A stretch of DNA of 15,101 nucleotides from NCBI GenBank assembly GCA_003484265.1, contig DNDO01000042.1:4110-19210 (forward strand). Direction: 5' to 3'. The notes beneath the pieces are model-generated. The model was not told where the DNA came from, ran no database searches, and was given only the letters and a program-made list of their open reading frames with translations. Shown here one piece after another: positions 5,403 through 12,591 of this stretch (position 1 is its first letter; every line of letters starts with the position of its first letter). This DNA is from Anaerolineae bacterium. Its GTDB lineage: Bacteria > Chloroflexota > Anaerolineae > Anaerolineales > Villigracilaceae. The position numbers and the translations under genes are program-made.

Positions 5403-5433
5403 AGAGCCGCCCTAACCACGGGCGGCTCTTTTT
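5403..5433 (+). terminator. Intrinsic terminator of the BCAA attenuator
   Basis: AGAGCCGCCC (5403-5412) pairs perfectly over 10 bp with GGGCGGCTCT (5420-5429) around a 7-nt loop, and T5429-5433 form the U-tract. It lies between the leader peptide stop and ilvD. Its 5' arm and loop are also complementary to the antiterminator strand at 5354-5365. Confidence 0.9.
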
Positions 5434-5465
5434 GTATCTATCTATTTGAACTTATGGAGAAAATG

Positions 5466-7136
5466 ATGCCGGACTTAAAAAAGAACAGCCATGCCATCAC
5501 CACAGGTCCCAACCGTGCGCCGGCGCGCGCCATGCTCAAAGCAGTAGGGTTTAGCGATGATGACTTGCGCAAGCCGATCGTAGGCGTTGCGAGCACATGG
5601 ATCGAAATTGGTCCGTGCAATTATCATTTGAGAAGGCTCTCGCAAAAGATAAAGGAAGGCATCCGCGCGGCAGGCGGCACGCCGATGGAATTCAATACCG
5701 TGTCCATTTCGGACGGCATCAGCATGGGAGCGGAGGGCATGAAGGCATCGCTCATCAGCCGTGAGGTGATCGCCGACTCGATCGAGCTGGTGGCACGCGG
5801 AAATCATTTCGATGCCATCGTCTGTCTATCTGGCTGCGACAAAACCAATCCCGGCGTGATGATGGCTCTGGCGCGGCTCGATATCCCTGGCTTGGCGTTG
5901 TACGGCGGTTCGATCAACCCTGGCAGGCTCGGCGAAAAATCATTGACGGTGCAGGATGTATTTGAAGCGGTCGGCGCGTACTCAGCGGGGAGGATGAACG
6001 AAAAAGATTTTATGGATATTGAAAATTTAGCCTGTCCAGGGGCGGGCGCGTGCGGCGGGCAGTTCACTGCCAACACCATGTCCACGATCATGGAATTCGT
6101 TGGGATCTCTCCAGTCGGGTTCAATAGCGTCCCAGCCATGTCTGAAGAAAAAGATCAAATCGCATTTGAGACAGGGAAACTGGTGATGGAAATGCTCAAA
6201 GCGGATCTACGGCCATCGCAAATTTACACGCGCAAGTCGTTGGAGAACGCGATCACTTCCGTAGCTGCAACCGGAGGCTCGACAAATGCAGTTCTACATC
6301 TTTTGGCATTAGCCCGCGAAGCGAACATTGAACTGCACATCGACGACTTCGATGCCATTTGTTCCAAAGTTCCATTGATTACAGATATCAAACCGTTCGG
6401 CAAATACATGGCGGCGGACATGCACGCGGCTGGCGGCATCCCATTTTTGATGAAGCGTCTTTTGGAAGGTGGTTATTTACATGGCGATTGCATCACGGTG
6501 ACTGGTAAGACGATCAACGAAGCAGCGCAAACTGGGGTTGAGACTCCCGGTCAACAGGTGATCTATCCGCTTGAAAAACCGATCAAACCTAACGGGGGGC
6601 TGGTCATCCTGCATGGAAATTTATCTGAAGAGGGCGGTGTGCATAAAGCCGCTGCGAATAATGTCAAAAAATTTTCGGGTCCAGCGCGAGTGTTCGAGCG
6701 TGAAGAGGATGCGATGCAAGCCGTCACTGATAACAAGATCGTTTCGGGTGATGTGGTTGTTATCCGTTATGAAGGTCCCAAGGGCGGACCCGGGATGAGG
6801 GAAATGCTGGGGGTCACCGCGGCAATTGCGGGCGCGGGCTTGAGCGATCACGTCGCTTTGTTGACCGACGGACGTTTTTCAGGCGCCACGCGTGGAATCT
6901 CCGTCGGTCATATCGCTCCTGAGGCGTATGTCGGCGGGATGATCGCATACGTCAAAGACGGCGATATCATTACGATTGATGTGGAAAAGCGCGAACTGAG
7001 TGTGGAGATTTCCAAGAGCGAGTTGATAAAACGTAAAAAGAATTGGAGCACACCTGAGCCGCGTTATAAACGGGGTGTCATGGCGAAATATGCGCGCGGC
7101 GTGTCGTCCGCTTCAGAAGGTGCGATTACGAGTTAA
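5466..7136 (+). CDS. ilvD: Dihydroxy-acid dehydratase
   Basis: This enzyme dehydrates 2,3-dihydroxy-3-methylbutanoate and its methylpentanoate homologue to the 2-oxo acids of valine/leucine and isoleucine. The protein is about 556 aa, the normal family length. It has the ITTGPNRAPARAML start, Fe-S cysteine motifs CLSGCDKTNPG (around residue 120) and CPGAGACGGQFTANTMSTI (around 190), and the C-terminal LLTDGRFSGATRGISVGHIAPEA region. Three in-frame ATGs (5454, 5463, 5466) are possible. GGAG at 5456-5459 gives best spacing to 5466, so that was chosen; 5454 would add four residues. It is the first structural gene after the BCAA attenuator and leads ilvB. Confidence 0.97.
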   Translation: MPDLKKNSHAITTGPNRAPARAMLKAVGFSDDDLRKPIVGVASTWIEIGPCNYHLRRLSQKIKEGIRAAGGTPMEFNTVSISDGISMGAEGMKASLISREVIADSIELVARGNHFDAIVCLSGCDKTNPGVMMALARLDIPGLALYGGSINPGRLGEKSLTVQDVFEAVGAYSAGRMNEKDFMDIENLACPGAGACGGQFTANTMSTIMEFVGISPVGFNSVPAMSEEKDQIAFETGKLVMEMLKADLRPSQIYTRKSLENAITSVAATGGSTNAVLHLLALAREANIELHIDDFDAICSKVPLITDIKPFGKYMAADMHAAGGIPFLMKRLLEGGYLHGDCITVTGKTINEAAQTGVETPGQQVIYPLEKPIKPNGGLVILHGNLSEEGGVHKAAANNVKKFSGPARVFEREEDAMQAVTDNKIVSGDVVVIRYEGPKGGPGMREMLGVTAAIAGAGLSDHVALLTDGRFSGATRGISVGHIAPEAYVGGMIAYVKDGDIITIDVEKRELSVEISKSELIKRKKNWSTPEPRYKRGVMAKYARGVSSASEGAITS

Positions 7137-7138
7137 AT

Positions 7139-7225
7139 ACGTTATTGCGTGGGCGCTAGACCGAAGCATTCTCCATATATATAAATGGGAAGATCGCTTT
7201 GGCAAAGAACGGCTCGCAATGACAT
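7139..7225. repeat. Degenerate copy of the TGTCATTGCGA inverted-repeat element
   Basis: The ilvD-ilvB spacer starts acgttattgcgt and ends ctcgcaatgacat, an imperfect terminal inverted repeat of about 12 bp. Inside, ccgaagcattctcc faces a degenerate complement gggaagatcgctttgg. Ends and inner segments match the better-preserved element between ilvN and ilvC. It is non-coding and has no U-tract. Confidence 0.6.
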
Positions 7226-7237
7226 AGAGGAGAAGAT

Positions 7238-8923
7238 ATGAAATTAAAAGGCGCAGAAATTGTTTGGGAATGTTTGACCCGCGAAGGCGTGGATGTGGTA
7301 TTCGGTTATCCCGGCGGCGCGAATATGCCGATCTACGATGCAATGCTGAACTACCCTGTCCATCATGTGCTGGTGCGGCATGAGCAGGGCGCGGCGCACA
7401 TGGCGGACGGGTACGCGCGTGTGTCTGGCAAGGTCGGTGTGGCGATGGCGACTTCGGGACCCGGCGCGACAAACCTCGTGACAGGTATTTGCACAGCGAT
7501 GATGGATTCTGTGCCGACAGTATTTATCACGGGGCAGGTTGCCGCGCACCTGATCGGAGGCGATGCCTTTCAAGAGACCGATGTAACGGGCATCACGTTG
7601 CCGATCACAAAACACAATTATCTTGTGACACGCGTTGAAGAAATTGCAGAGACAATACGTGAAGCTTTCTACATCGCGCGCAGCGGGAGGCCCGGTCCCG
7701 TTTTGATCGATATCTGCAAGAACGCGCAGGTTGAGTCGTGTGAGTTTGAATACCCCGATGAACCCAAACTTGTTGGCTATCAGCCAGTGACACGCTCGCC
7801 GCGGAACCTGCTCGACGATGCCGTTGCGTTGATCGAGAAGGCGAAGAAGCCTGTCATCTTATGCGGACACGGCGTGTTGATGTCGAAAGCCGAGGAAGAG
7901 TTGATGCAGTTCGCGGTCAAGACACAAACGCCAGTCACAAGCACTTTATTGGGACTGGGTGCATTCCCCGCCTCGCATCCGTTGAGTCTCGGCATGATGG
8001 GGATGCACGGCGAAGCGTATGCAAATAATGCGATTCAAAACTCTGACCTGATCCTTGCCTTTGGTATGCGTTTCGATGACCGCGTGACGGGCACGTTGAA
8101 AACGTATGCGCCGAAAGCGAAGAAAATTCATATCGAGATCGACCCCTCCGAAGTCCATAAGAACGTGTTTGTTGATGTCCCTCTCGTTGGCGATGTGAAA
8201 ACGGTCGTGAGCGATCTCATCCCGTTGGTGGATGAATACGACCACGACGAATGGCTCGAAGAGATCAACGGCTGGAAGAGCGAAGTCGATTCACGCTCGA
8301 TCATGAATTGGCAGGACGACGGCAAATTGTATGTGGCCCATTTGATCTCCGATATTTGGAAGGCGACGGGGGGCGGGGCAATTGTCACCACCGATGTCGG
8401 ACAGCATCAGATGTGGACGGCGCAATACTATCAACTGGAAAAACCGAATCGCTGGCTGACCTCGGGCGGCGCCGGAACAATGGGCTTTGGTCTACCCTCA
8501 GCCATCGGCGCATGGTTTGCGGCGAAAGACCAGGAGATCTGGGCAGTGGCAGGCGATGGCGGTTTCCAAATGACCGCCGCCGAGTTGACCACTGCCGTTC
8601 AAGAGGGCGCGAATGTTAAAGTTGCCATTATGAACAATCAGTATCTCGGCATGGTGCGCCAATGGCAGGAGTTCTTCTTCGATAAGCGTTACTCCGCCGT
8701 TAACATGCTCACGCCTGACTTTGTCAAACTTGCCGAAGCGCACGGTGTTCCTGCGCGGCGTGTGACCAAACGCGAAGAGGTCAACGAAGCCATTGAGTGG
8801 GCGCGCAAGACCGAGGGTCCTGTTGTTTTGGAATTCCGCGTGGAGCAGGAAGAGGCTGTGTATCCCATGGTTCCTGCCGGCGCGGCGCTGCATGAAATGA
8901 TACGAAGACCAGTGAAACAGTGA
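7238..8923 (+). CDS. ilvB: Acetolactate synthase, large (catalytic) subunit
   Basis: This ThDP enzyme condenses two pyruvates to 2-acetolactate, or pyruvate with 2-oxobutyrate to acetohydroxybutyrate, the shared first step to valine, leucine and isoleucine. The 561-aa protein has the catalytic glutamate E49 in VRHEQGAAHMADGYAR and a central FAD/transhydrogenase-like domain. The ThDP-binding motif starts at GDGGF (residue 439) and ends in NN (466-467), followed by QYLGMVRQWQEFFFDKRYS, typical of biosynthetic AHAS rather than the catabolic AlsS. AGAGGAG precedes the ATG by 6 nt. The regulatory subunit follows 76 nt later, which supports assignment to the anabolic complex. Confidence 0.97.
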   Translation: MKLKGAEIVWECLTREGVDVVFGYPGGANMPIYDAMLNYPVHHVLVRHEQGAAHMADGYARVSGKVGVAMATSGPGATNLVTGICTAMMDSVPTVFITGQVAAHLIGGDAFQETDVTGITLPITKHNYLVTRVEEIAETIREAFYIARSGRPGPVLIDICKNAQVESCEFEYPDEPKLVGYQPVTRSPRNLLDDAVALIEKAKKPVILCGHGVLMSKAEEELMQFAVKTQTPVTSTLLGLGAFPASHPLSLGMMGMHGEAYANNAIQNSDLILAFGMRFDDRVTGTLKTYAPKAKKIHIEIDPSEVHKNVFVDVPLVGDVKTVVSDLIPLVDEYDHDEWLEEINGWKSEVDSRSIMNWQDDGKLYVAHLISDIWKATGGGAIVTTDVGQHQMWTAQYYQLEKPNRWLTSGGAGTMGFGLPSAIGAWFAAKDQEIWAVAGDGGFQMTAAELTTAVQEGANVKVAIMNNQYLGMVRQWQEFFFDKRYSAVNMLTPDFVKLAEAHGVPARRVTKREEVNEAIEWARKTEGPVVLEFRVEQEEAVYPMVPAGAALHEMIRRPVKQ

Positions 8924-8999
8924 TCAGAGACTGGAGAATAGGGAGAAGACAATCACTATTCCCTAATCTCTCATTTTCTACTCTGAATAAGGAGAAAAA

Positions 9000-9557
9000 A
9001 TGAACTACACCTTTATCGCTTTAGTGGAAAACAAACCCGGCGTATTGAACCGCGTGGCATCTTTGTTCCGCCGCCGAAATTTCAATATCGAGTCGCTCGC
9101 CGTCGGGCGGACGGACAATCCCGAAGTATCGCGCATGACCATTGTGGTGGACTGCCCGAACGGCGACATGGACGCACATCGCATCGAAGCGAACCTGTAT
9201 AAACTTGTCAACGTGATCGATGTGCAGGATGTTACGCATCAGCCCAATGTGACACGCGATTTGGCCCTGATCAAAGTCATGGTCAAACCCGAACGCCGCG
9301 CCGAGGTCAATGGGCTCGCCGAAATCTTCCGCGCCCGCATCGTGGACGTGGCTCCCGACTCGGTTATTGTCGAGATCACCGGTACAGAGGACAAGATCGA
9401 AGGCATGATTGAACTATTGCGCCCGATCGGCATTGTGGAAATGGTCCGCACAGGACAGGTCTCGATGACGCGCGGTGTCCACGACGGCGTGCGACGTATG
9501 CCGGGCATGAGTGACCGTCACTTCGCGGACGTGTCCGTGGCGGCGATGGTGCCGTAG
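9000..9557 (+). CDS. ilvN: Acetolactate synthase, small (regulatory) subunit
   Basis: This is the regulatory partner of IlvB and usually confers valine feedback inhibition and higher activity. The 185-aa protein has an N-terminal ACT domain (residues 1 to about 75) beginning TFIALVENKPGVLNRVASLF with NIESLAVGRTDNPEVSRMTI. A C-terminal ALS small-subunit domain follows (VTRDLALIKVMVKPERRAEV onward). Length is slightly above the usual 160-175 aa owing to a C-terminal tail. AAGGAG precedes ATG 9000 by 6 nt. The 76-nt gap from ilvB carries short imperfect complementary stretches (TAGGGA/TCCCTA, AGAGA/TCTCT) but no clear terminator. IlvH is an equally valid name. Confidence 0.96.
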   Translation: MNYTFIALVENKPGVLNRVASLFRRRNFNIESLAVGRTDNPEVSRMTIVVDCPNGDMDAHRIEANLYKLVNVIDVQDVTHQPNVTRDLALIKVMVKPERRAEVNGLAEIFRARIVDVAPDSVIVEITGTEDKIEGMIELLRPIGIVEMVRTGQVSMTRGVHDGVRRMPGMSDRHFADVSVAAMVP

Positions 9558-9565
9558 TGCTAGTC

Positions 9566-9684
9566 TGTCATTGTGAGCAGCGGAGCGACGAAGCAATCTC
9601 ATCGCACTTGCAATGAAAAAGTTTTTAGTATATCGAGATTGCTTTGGGATTTCGACGCATCGCGTCCCAACCATCGCAATGACA
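9566..9684. repeat. MITE-like inverted-repeat element in the ilvN-ilvC spacer
   Basis: The 119-nt element has ends TGTCATTGTGA and TCGCAATGACA, complementary over 11 bp with one wobble. An inner perfect inverted repeat AAGCAATCTC (9591-9600)/GAGATTGCTT (9635-9644) follows. It contains no transposase and fills almost the whole spacer between ilvN and the ilvC ribosome site, so it is transcribed within the operon mRNA. A degenerate relative lies at 7139-7225. It resembles dispersed TCATTGCGAG-type repeats known in many genomes (recall only). Confidence 0.75.
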
Positions 9685-9704
9685 TTAGGATAAGGAGAAT
9701 TTAT

Positions 9705-10757
9705 ATGACAAAAATTAATTTCGGTGGTGTGGAAGAGGAAGTTGTAACACGCGAGGAATTTCCGCTTGAGAAGGCGCGGGAGGTTCTCAAGGACGAGGTT
9801 GTGGCTGTCCTCGGTTACGGAGTGCAGGGACCTGCGCAAGCGATGAACATGCGAGACAATGGCATCAAGGTCATCGTTGGTCAGCGGCAGGGGACGAAGA
9901 ATTGGGACAAGGCTGTGGAAGACGGCTGGGTTCCAGGCGAGACGTTGTTCCCGGTAGAGGAAGCTGCCGAGAAGGGGACTGTCGTTCAATACTTGTTGTC
10001 GGATGCCGGCCAGCGTTCGCAATGGTCGAAGATCGTGGAGACGCTCAACGAGGGCGACATGCTTTACTTCTCGCATGGCTTTTCTGTTACCTTCAAAGAC
10101 GATACGGGGGTCATTCCGCCTCCGCATGTGGACGTGGCATTGGTCGCGCCCAAAGGATCAGGACGCAGCGTACGCACGAACTTCCTTGATGGTTCAGGCA
10201 TCAATGCCAGTTTCGCCGTCCATCAGGATGCAACCGGACGGGCTCATGAACGAACTGTCGCATTGGGAATCGCCATCGGTGCGGGATATTTATTCCCGAC
10301 CACCTTTGAAAACGAAGTCCATTCCGATCTGACAGGCGAACGCGGCATTCTGATGGGCGCGCTCGCAGGTGTGATGGAAGCGCAGTACAACGAACTCCGC
10401 AAGCACGGACATTCCCCGTCAGAGGCGTTCAACGAAACTGTGGAAGAACTCACGCAATCGTTGATCCGTCTCGTAGGGCAGAACGGCATGGACTGGATGT
10501 ATGCCAACTGCTCCACCACCGCCCAGCGCGGCGCATTGGATTGGAAGGATAAATTCCGCGATGCGACCGCGCCAGTGTTCAAAGACTTGTATCAAAGTGT
10601 GATCTCCGGCAATGAGGCGCGCATCACATTGGAGGCCAACAGCCGTCCTGACTACCGCGAAAAACTGGATAAGGAACTAGCCTCCATCCGTGATTCAGAG
10701 ATGTGGCGTGCGGGCGCGGCGGTACGCTCTTTACGACCTGAGAATTGGAAGAAATAG
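9705..10757 (+). CDS. ilvC: Ketol-acid reductoisomerase, fungal Ilv5-like
   Basis: This enzyme converts 2-acetolactate or acetohydroxybutyrate to the dihydroxy acid with NAD(P)H and Mg. The 350-aa protein has the Rossmann motif GYGVQG (residues 37-42) and cofactor loop GQRQGTKNW. The metal/substrate region has HSDLTGERGILMG, then PSEAFNETVEELTQSL and the CSTTAQRGALDW stretch. DNGIKVIVGQRQG, EDGWVPGETLF, SRPDYREKLDKEL and the RSLRPEN end resemble yeast mitochondrial Ilv5 (from memory) more than common bacterial short KARI. The frame extends upstream to 9573 through the repeat, but AAGGAG lies just before ATG 9705 and homology starts there, so that start was chosen. It follows ilvN in the operon. 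Confidence 0.95.
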   Translation: MTKINFGGVEEEVVTREEFPLEKAREVLKDEVVAVLGYGVQGPAQAMNMRDNGIKVIVGQRQGTKNWDKAVEDGWVPGETLFPVEEAAEKGTVVQYLLSDAGQRSQWSKIVETLNEGDMLYFSHGFSVTFKDDTGVIPPPHVDVALVAPKGSGRSVRTNFLDGSGINASFAVHQDATGRAHERTVALGIAIGAGYLFPTTFENEVHSDLTGERGILMGALAGVMEAQYNELRKHGHSPSEAFNETVEELTQSLIRLVGQNGMDWMYANCSTTAQRGALDWKDKFRDATAPVFKDLYQSVISGNEARITLEANSRPDYREKLDKELASIRDSEMWRAGAAVRSLRPENWKK

Positions 10758-10761
10758 TCGT

Positions 10762-10808
10762 CCAGTCTACTGGTCTGCTAGCCACCTTGCCAGAGGTGCA
10801 CAGACTGG
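10762..10808 (+). repeat. Stem-loop in the ilvC-leuA spacer
   Basis: CCAGTCT (10762-10768) pairs with AGACTGG (10802-10808), and CACCT (10783-10787) with AGGTG (10794-10798) inside. An alternative CCAGT-ct-ACTGG hairpin exists (10762-10773). There is no U-tract, so it is more likely an RNA-stability or processing structure, or a repeat relic, than a terminator. Confidence 0.45.
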
Positions 10809-10838
10809 AAGATTAGAAGACAAGGAGACGAGAAGACT

Positions 10839-12482
10839 ATGAGTAACTACGTTAAGATTTTTGACACGACACTAAGGGACGGCGAACAATCCCCCGGCGC
10901 GACAATGACCTCAGCAGAAAAGCTGGAAGTGGCGCGGTCACTGGCGCGGATGGGCGTGGACATCATCGAAGCGGGATTCCCTGCCGCCTCGCCTGACGAT
11001 CTCGAAGCTGTCAGACGGATAGCGGTTGAGGTGGGCAGACCAGCCCTCGGGGCGAAAGAAGCGAGAGTCCCCGTCATCACGGCCCTGGCGCGCGCGAATA
11101 AATCCGATATTGAAGCGGCTTGGGAGGGGGTCAAAGATGCGCAGAAGCCGCGCATCCATACGTTCCTTGCCACGTCTGCCATCCATATGAAACATAAATT
11201 GAAGATGGATCCCGAGCAGGTTGTTGAACGTGTTGCTGAGATGGTGGCGTACGCCAAATCGCTGTGCGAAGATGTTGAATTTTCGCCAGAGGATGCGGGG
11301 CGTTCCGACCCTGAATTTTTGTACGTCGTTTTAGGTGAAGCGATCAAAGCTGGCGCAACGACGCTGAACATTCCCGATACGGTGGGTTATACAACTCCCG
11401 AAGAATATTATTCGCTGATCGAAGGCATCATCAAGAACACGCCAGGGATGCACGATGGCATAACGGTGTCGGTGCATTGTCATGATGATCTGGGCATGGC
11501 GACCGCCAACGCGCTGGCGGGAATCCGCGCGGGCGCGCGGCAGGCTGAAGTGACCGTGAATGGCATCGGCGAACGCGCGGGCAACACTTCAATGGAAGAA
11601 GTTGTCATGTCGTTGAAGACGCGCAAGCCTGTGTATAACCTTGAAACCGGGATCGATACAAAACAGTTCTCACGTGTCAGCAAATTGGTAAGCAATTACA
11701 CGGGCATTGTCGTCCAGCCGAACAAAGCCATCGTCGGCTCGAATGCGTTCGCGCATGAAGCGGGCATTCATCAGGATGGAATGCTCAAGCACCAAACGAC
11801 CTATGAGATCATGCGCCCTGAAGATGTGGGTGTGAATCAAACGCAGTTGGTGTTGGGCAAACATTCGGGGCGTCATGCCCTTCGCAACCGTCTCGCCGAA
11901 ATGGGACATGCCCTCGATGAGGTCGAACTCGATAAAGCTTTCGCAAGGTTCAAGGAGCTTGCCGACCGCAAAAAAGTGATCGTGGATGCCGACCTCGAAG
12001 CGCTCATAGCCGATGAGTTCTATCGTCCGCGAGATGTGTATATCCTTGACGGCTTGCAGGTCACCTGCGGCACGATGGGCATGCCCACCGCAACTGTCCG
12101 ATTAAAGGGACCCGATGGCAAGATCCACTTGCAGGCTTCAATGGGTTCGGGTCCCGTGGATGCGGCTTATACGGCGATCCGCACCATCATCAAAGTGCCG
12201 AACAAACTGCTTGAGTTCAGTGTGCATTCCATTACCGAAGGCATCGATGCGCTGGGAGAGGTGACTGTCCGTATTCAGGCGAAGGATGGCGACCGCAAAA
12301 CGATGGATGCGCAAAAGGAGATTCCCTATGCGCGTGTGTTTGGTGGTCACGGCGCGGATTCGGATATCATCGTCGCCAGCGCGAAGGCATATATCAACGC
12401 GTTGAACAAACTCATCGTGGCACAGACCGAAGGATTGAATCCCACGCATGAGAACCACGCGCATGGAGTCATGTTGGGATGA
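10839..12482 (+). CDS. leuA: 2-isopropylmalate synthase
   Basis: This enzyme condenses 2-oxoisovalerate with acetyl-CoA to 2-isopropylmalate, the first committed step to leucine. The 547-aa protein begins with the DRE-TIM barrel motif FDTTLRDGEQSPG (R13, D14). It has the metal-binding HCHDDLGMATANA (H213, H215) and NGIGERAGNTSMEE. The HQDGMLKHQTTYEIM linker and a C-terminal allosteric domain of about 130 residues (from about residue 400) end the protein, so leucine feedback is expected. AAGGAG lies 11 nt before the ATG, a long spacing. GEQSPG rather than GTQ separates it from the citramalate synthase at the window end. It follows ilvC and precedes leuCD. Confidence 0.96.
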   Translation: MSNYVKIFDTTLRDGEQSPGATMTSAEKLEVARSLARMGVDIIEAGFPAASPDDLEAVRRIAVEVGRPALGAKEARVPVITALARANKSDIEAAWEGVKDAQKPRIHTFLATSAIHMKHKLKMDPEQVVERVAEMVAYAKSLCEDVEFSPEDAGRSDPEFLYVVLGEAIKAGATTLNIPDTVGYTTPEEYYSLIEGIIKNTPGMHDGITVSVHCHDDLGMATANALAGIRAGARQAEVTVNGIGERAGNTSMEEVVMSLKTRKPVYNLETGIDTKQFSRVSKLVSNYTGIVVQPNKAIVGSNAFAHEAGIHQDGMLKHQTTYEIMRPEDVGVNQTQLVLGKHSGRHALRNRLAEMGHALDEVELDKAFARFKELADRKKVIVDADLEALIADEFYRPRDVYILDGLQVTCGTMGMPTATVRLKGPDGKIHLQASMGSGPVDAAYTAIRTIIKVPNKLLEFSVHSITEGIDALGEVTVRIQAKDGDRKTMDAQKEIPYARVFGGHGADSDIIVASAKAYINALNKLIVAQTEGLNPTHENHAHGVMLG

Positions 12483-12533
12483 AATGCTCGCTTCTTGCCA
12501 AGAGCCGGTTGATTCTGATTCGATAAGCATTTC
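12481..12533 (+). repeat. Stem-loop overlapping the leuA stop codon
   Basis: GAAATGCT (12481-12488) pairs perfectly with AGCATTTC (12526-12533). The first two bases belong to the leuA TGA stop. The 109-nt leuA-leuC spacer otherwise holds only a small TGACA/TGTCA repeat (12540-12557). No U-tract or convincing promoter is seen. Confidence 0.4.
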
Positions 12534-12591
12534 ACCTTCTGACAATGGCCGCTGTCAAATCGAAAACACTAATGAAAGCACATAACTTTAT

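Larger units (their letters stand above)
5270..5433 (+). promoter_or_regulatory. Branched-chain amino acid transcription attenuator leader
   Basis: The leader RNA carries a BCAA-rich peptide ORF and two exclusive structures. GGTTAGG (5354-5360) and GGC (5363-5365) in the peptide ORF pair with CCTAACC (5411-5417) and GCC (5406-5408). This antiterminator removes the 5' arm and loop of the terminator hairpin at 5403-5429. A ribosome stalled within codons 9-19 would reach only to about 5350, leaving the antiterminator strand free. GTGAG/CTCAC segments also flank the leader stop codon. Low charged Leu/Ile/Val tRNA should therefore allow read-through into ilvD. The pairing is seen; the control is inferred from ilv/leu attenuators. 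Confidence 0.8.

Noticed and set aside
5195..5419. 74-codon minus-strand frame across the ilv promoter and attenuator
   Set aside because: It crosses a strong opposite promoter and the leader structures, with no family resemblance and no ribosome site.
9573..9704. Upstream extension of ilvC to 9573
   Set aside because: The added 44 residues are a translation of the inverted-repeat element; AAGGAG and the family start support 9705.
9414..10127. 237-codon open frame on the minus strand opposite ilvN-ilvC
   Set aside because: It is antisense to two conserved genes and the repeat between them, has no recognisable domain, and is explained by codon bias of the coding strand.
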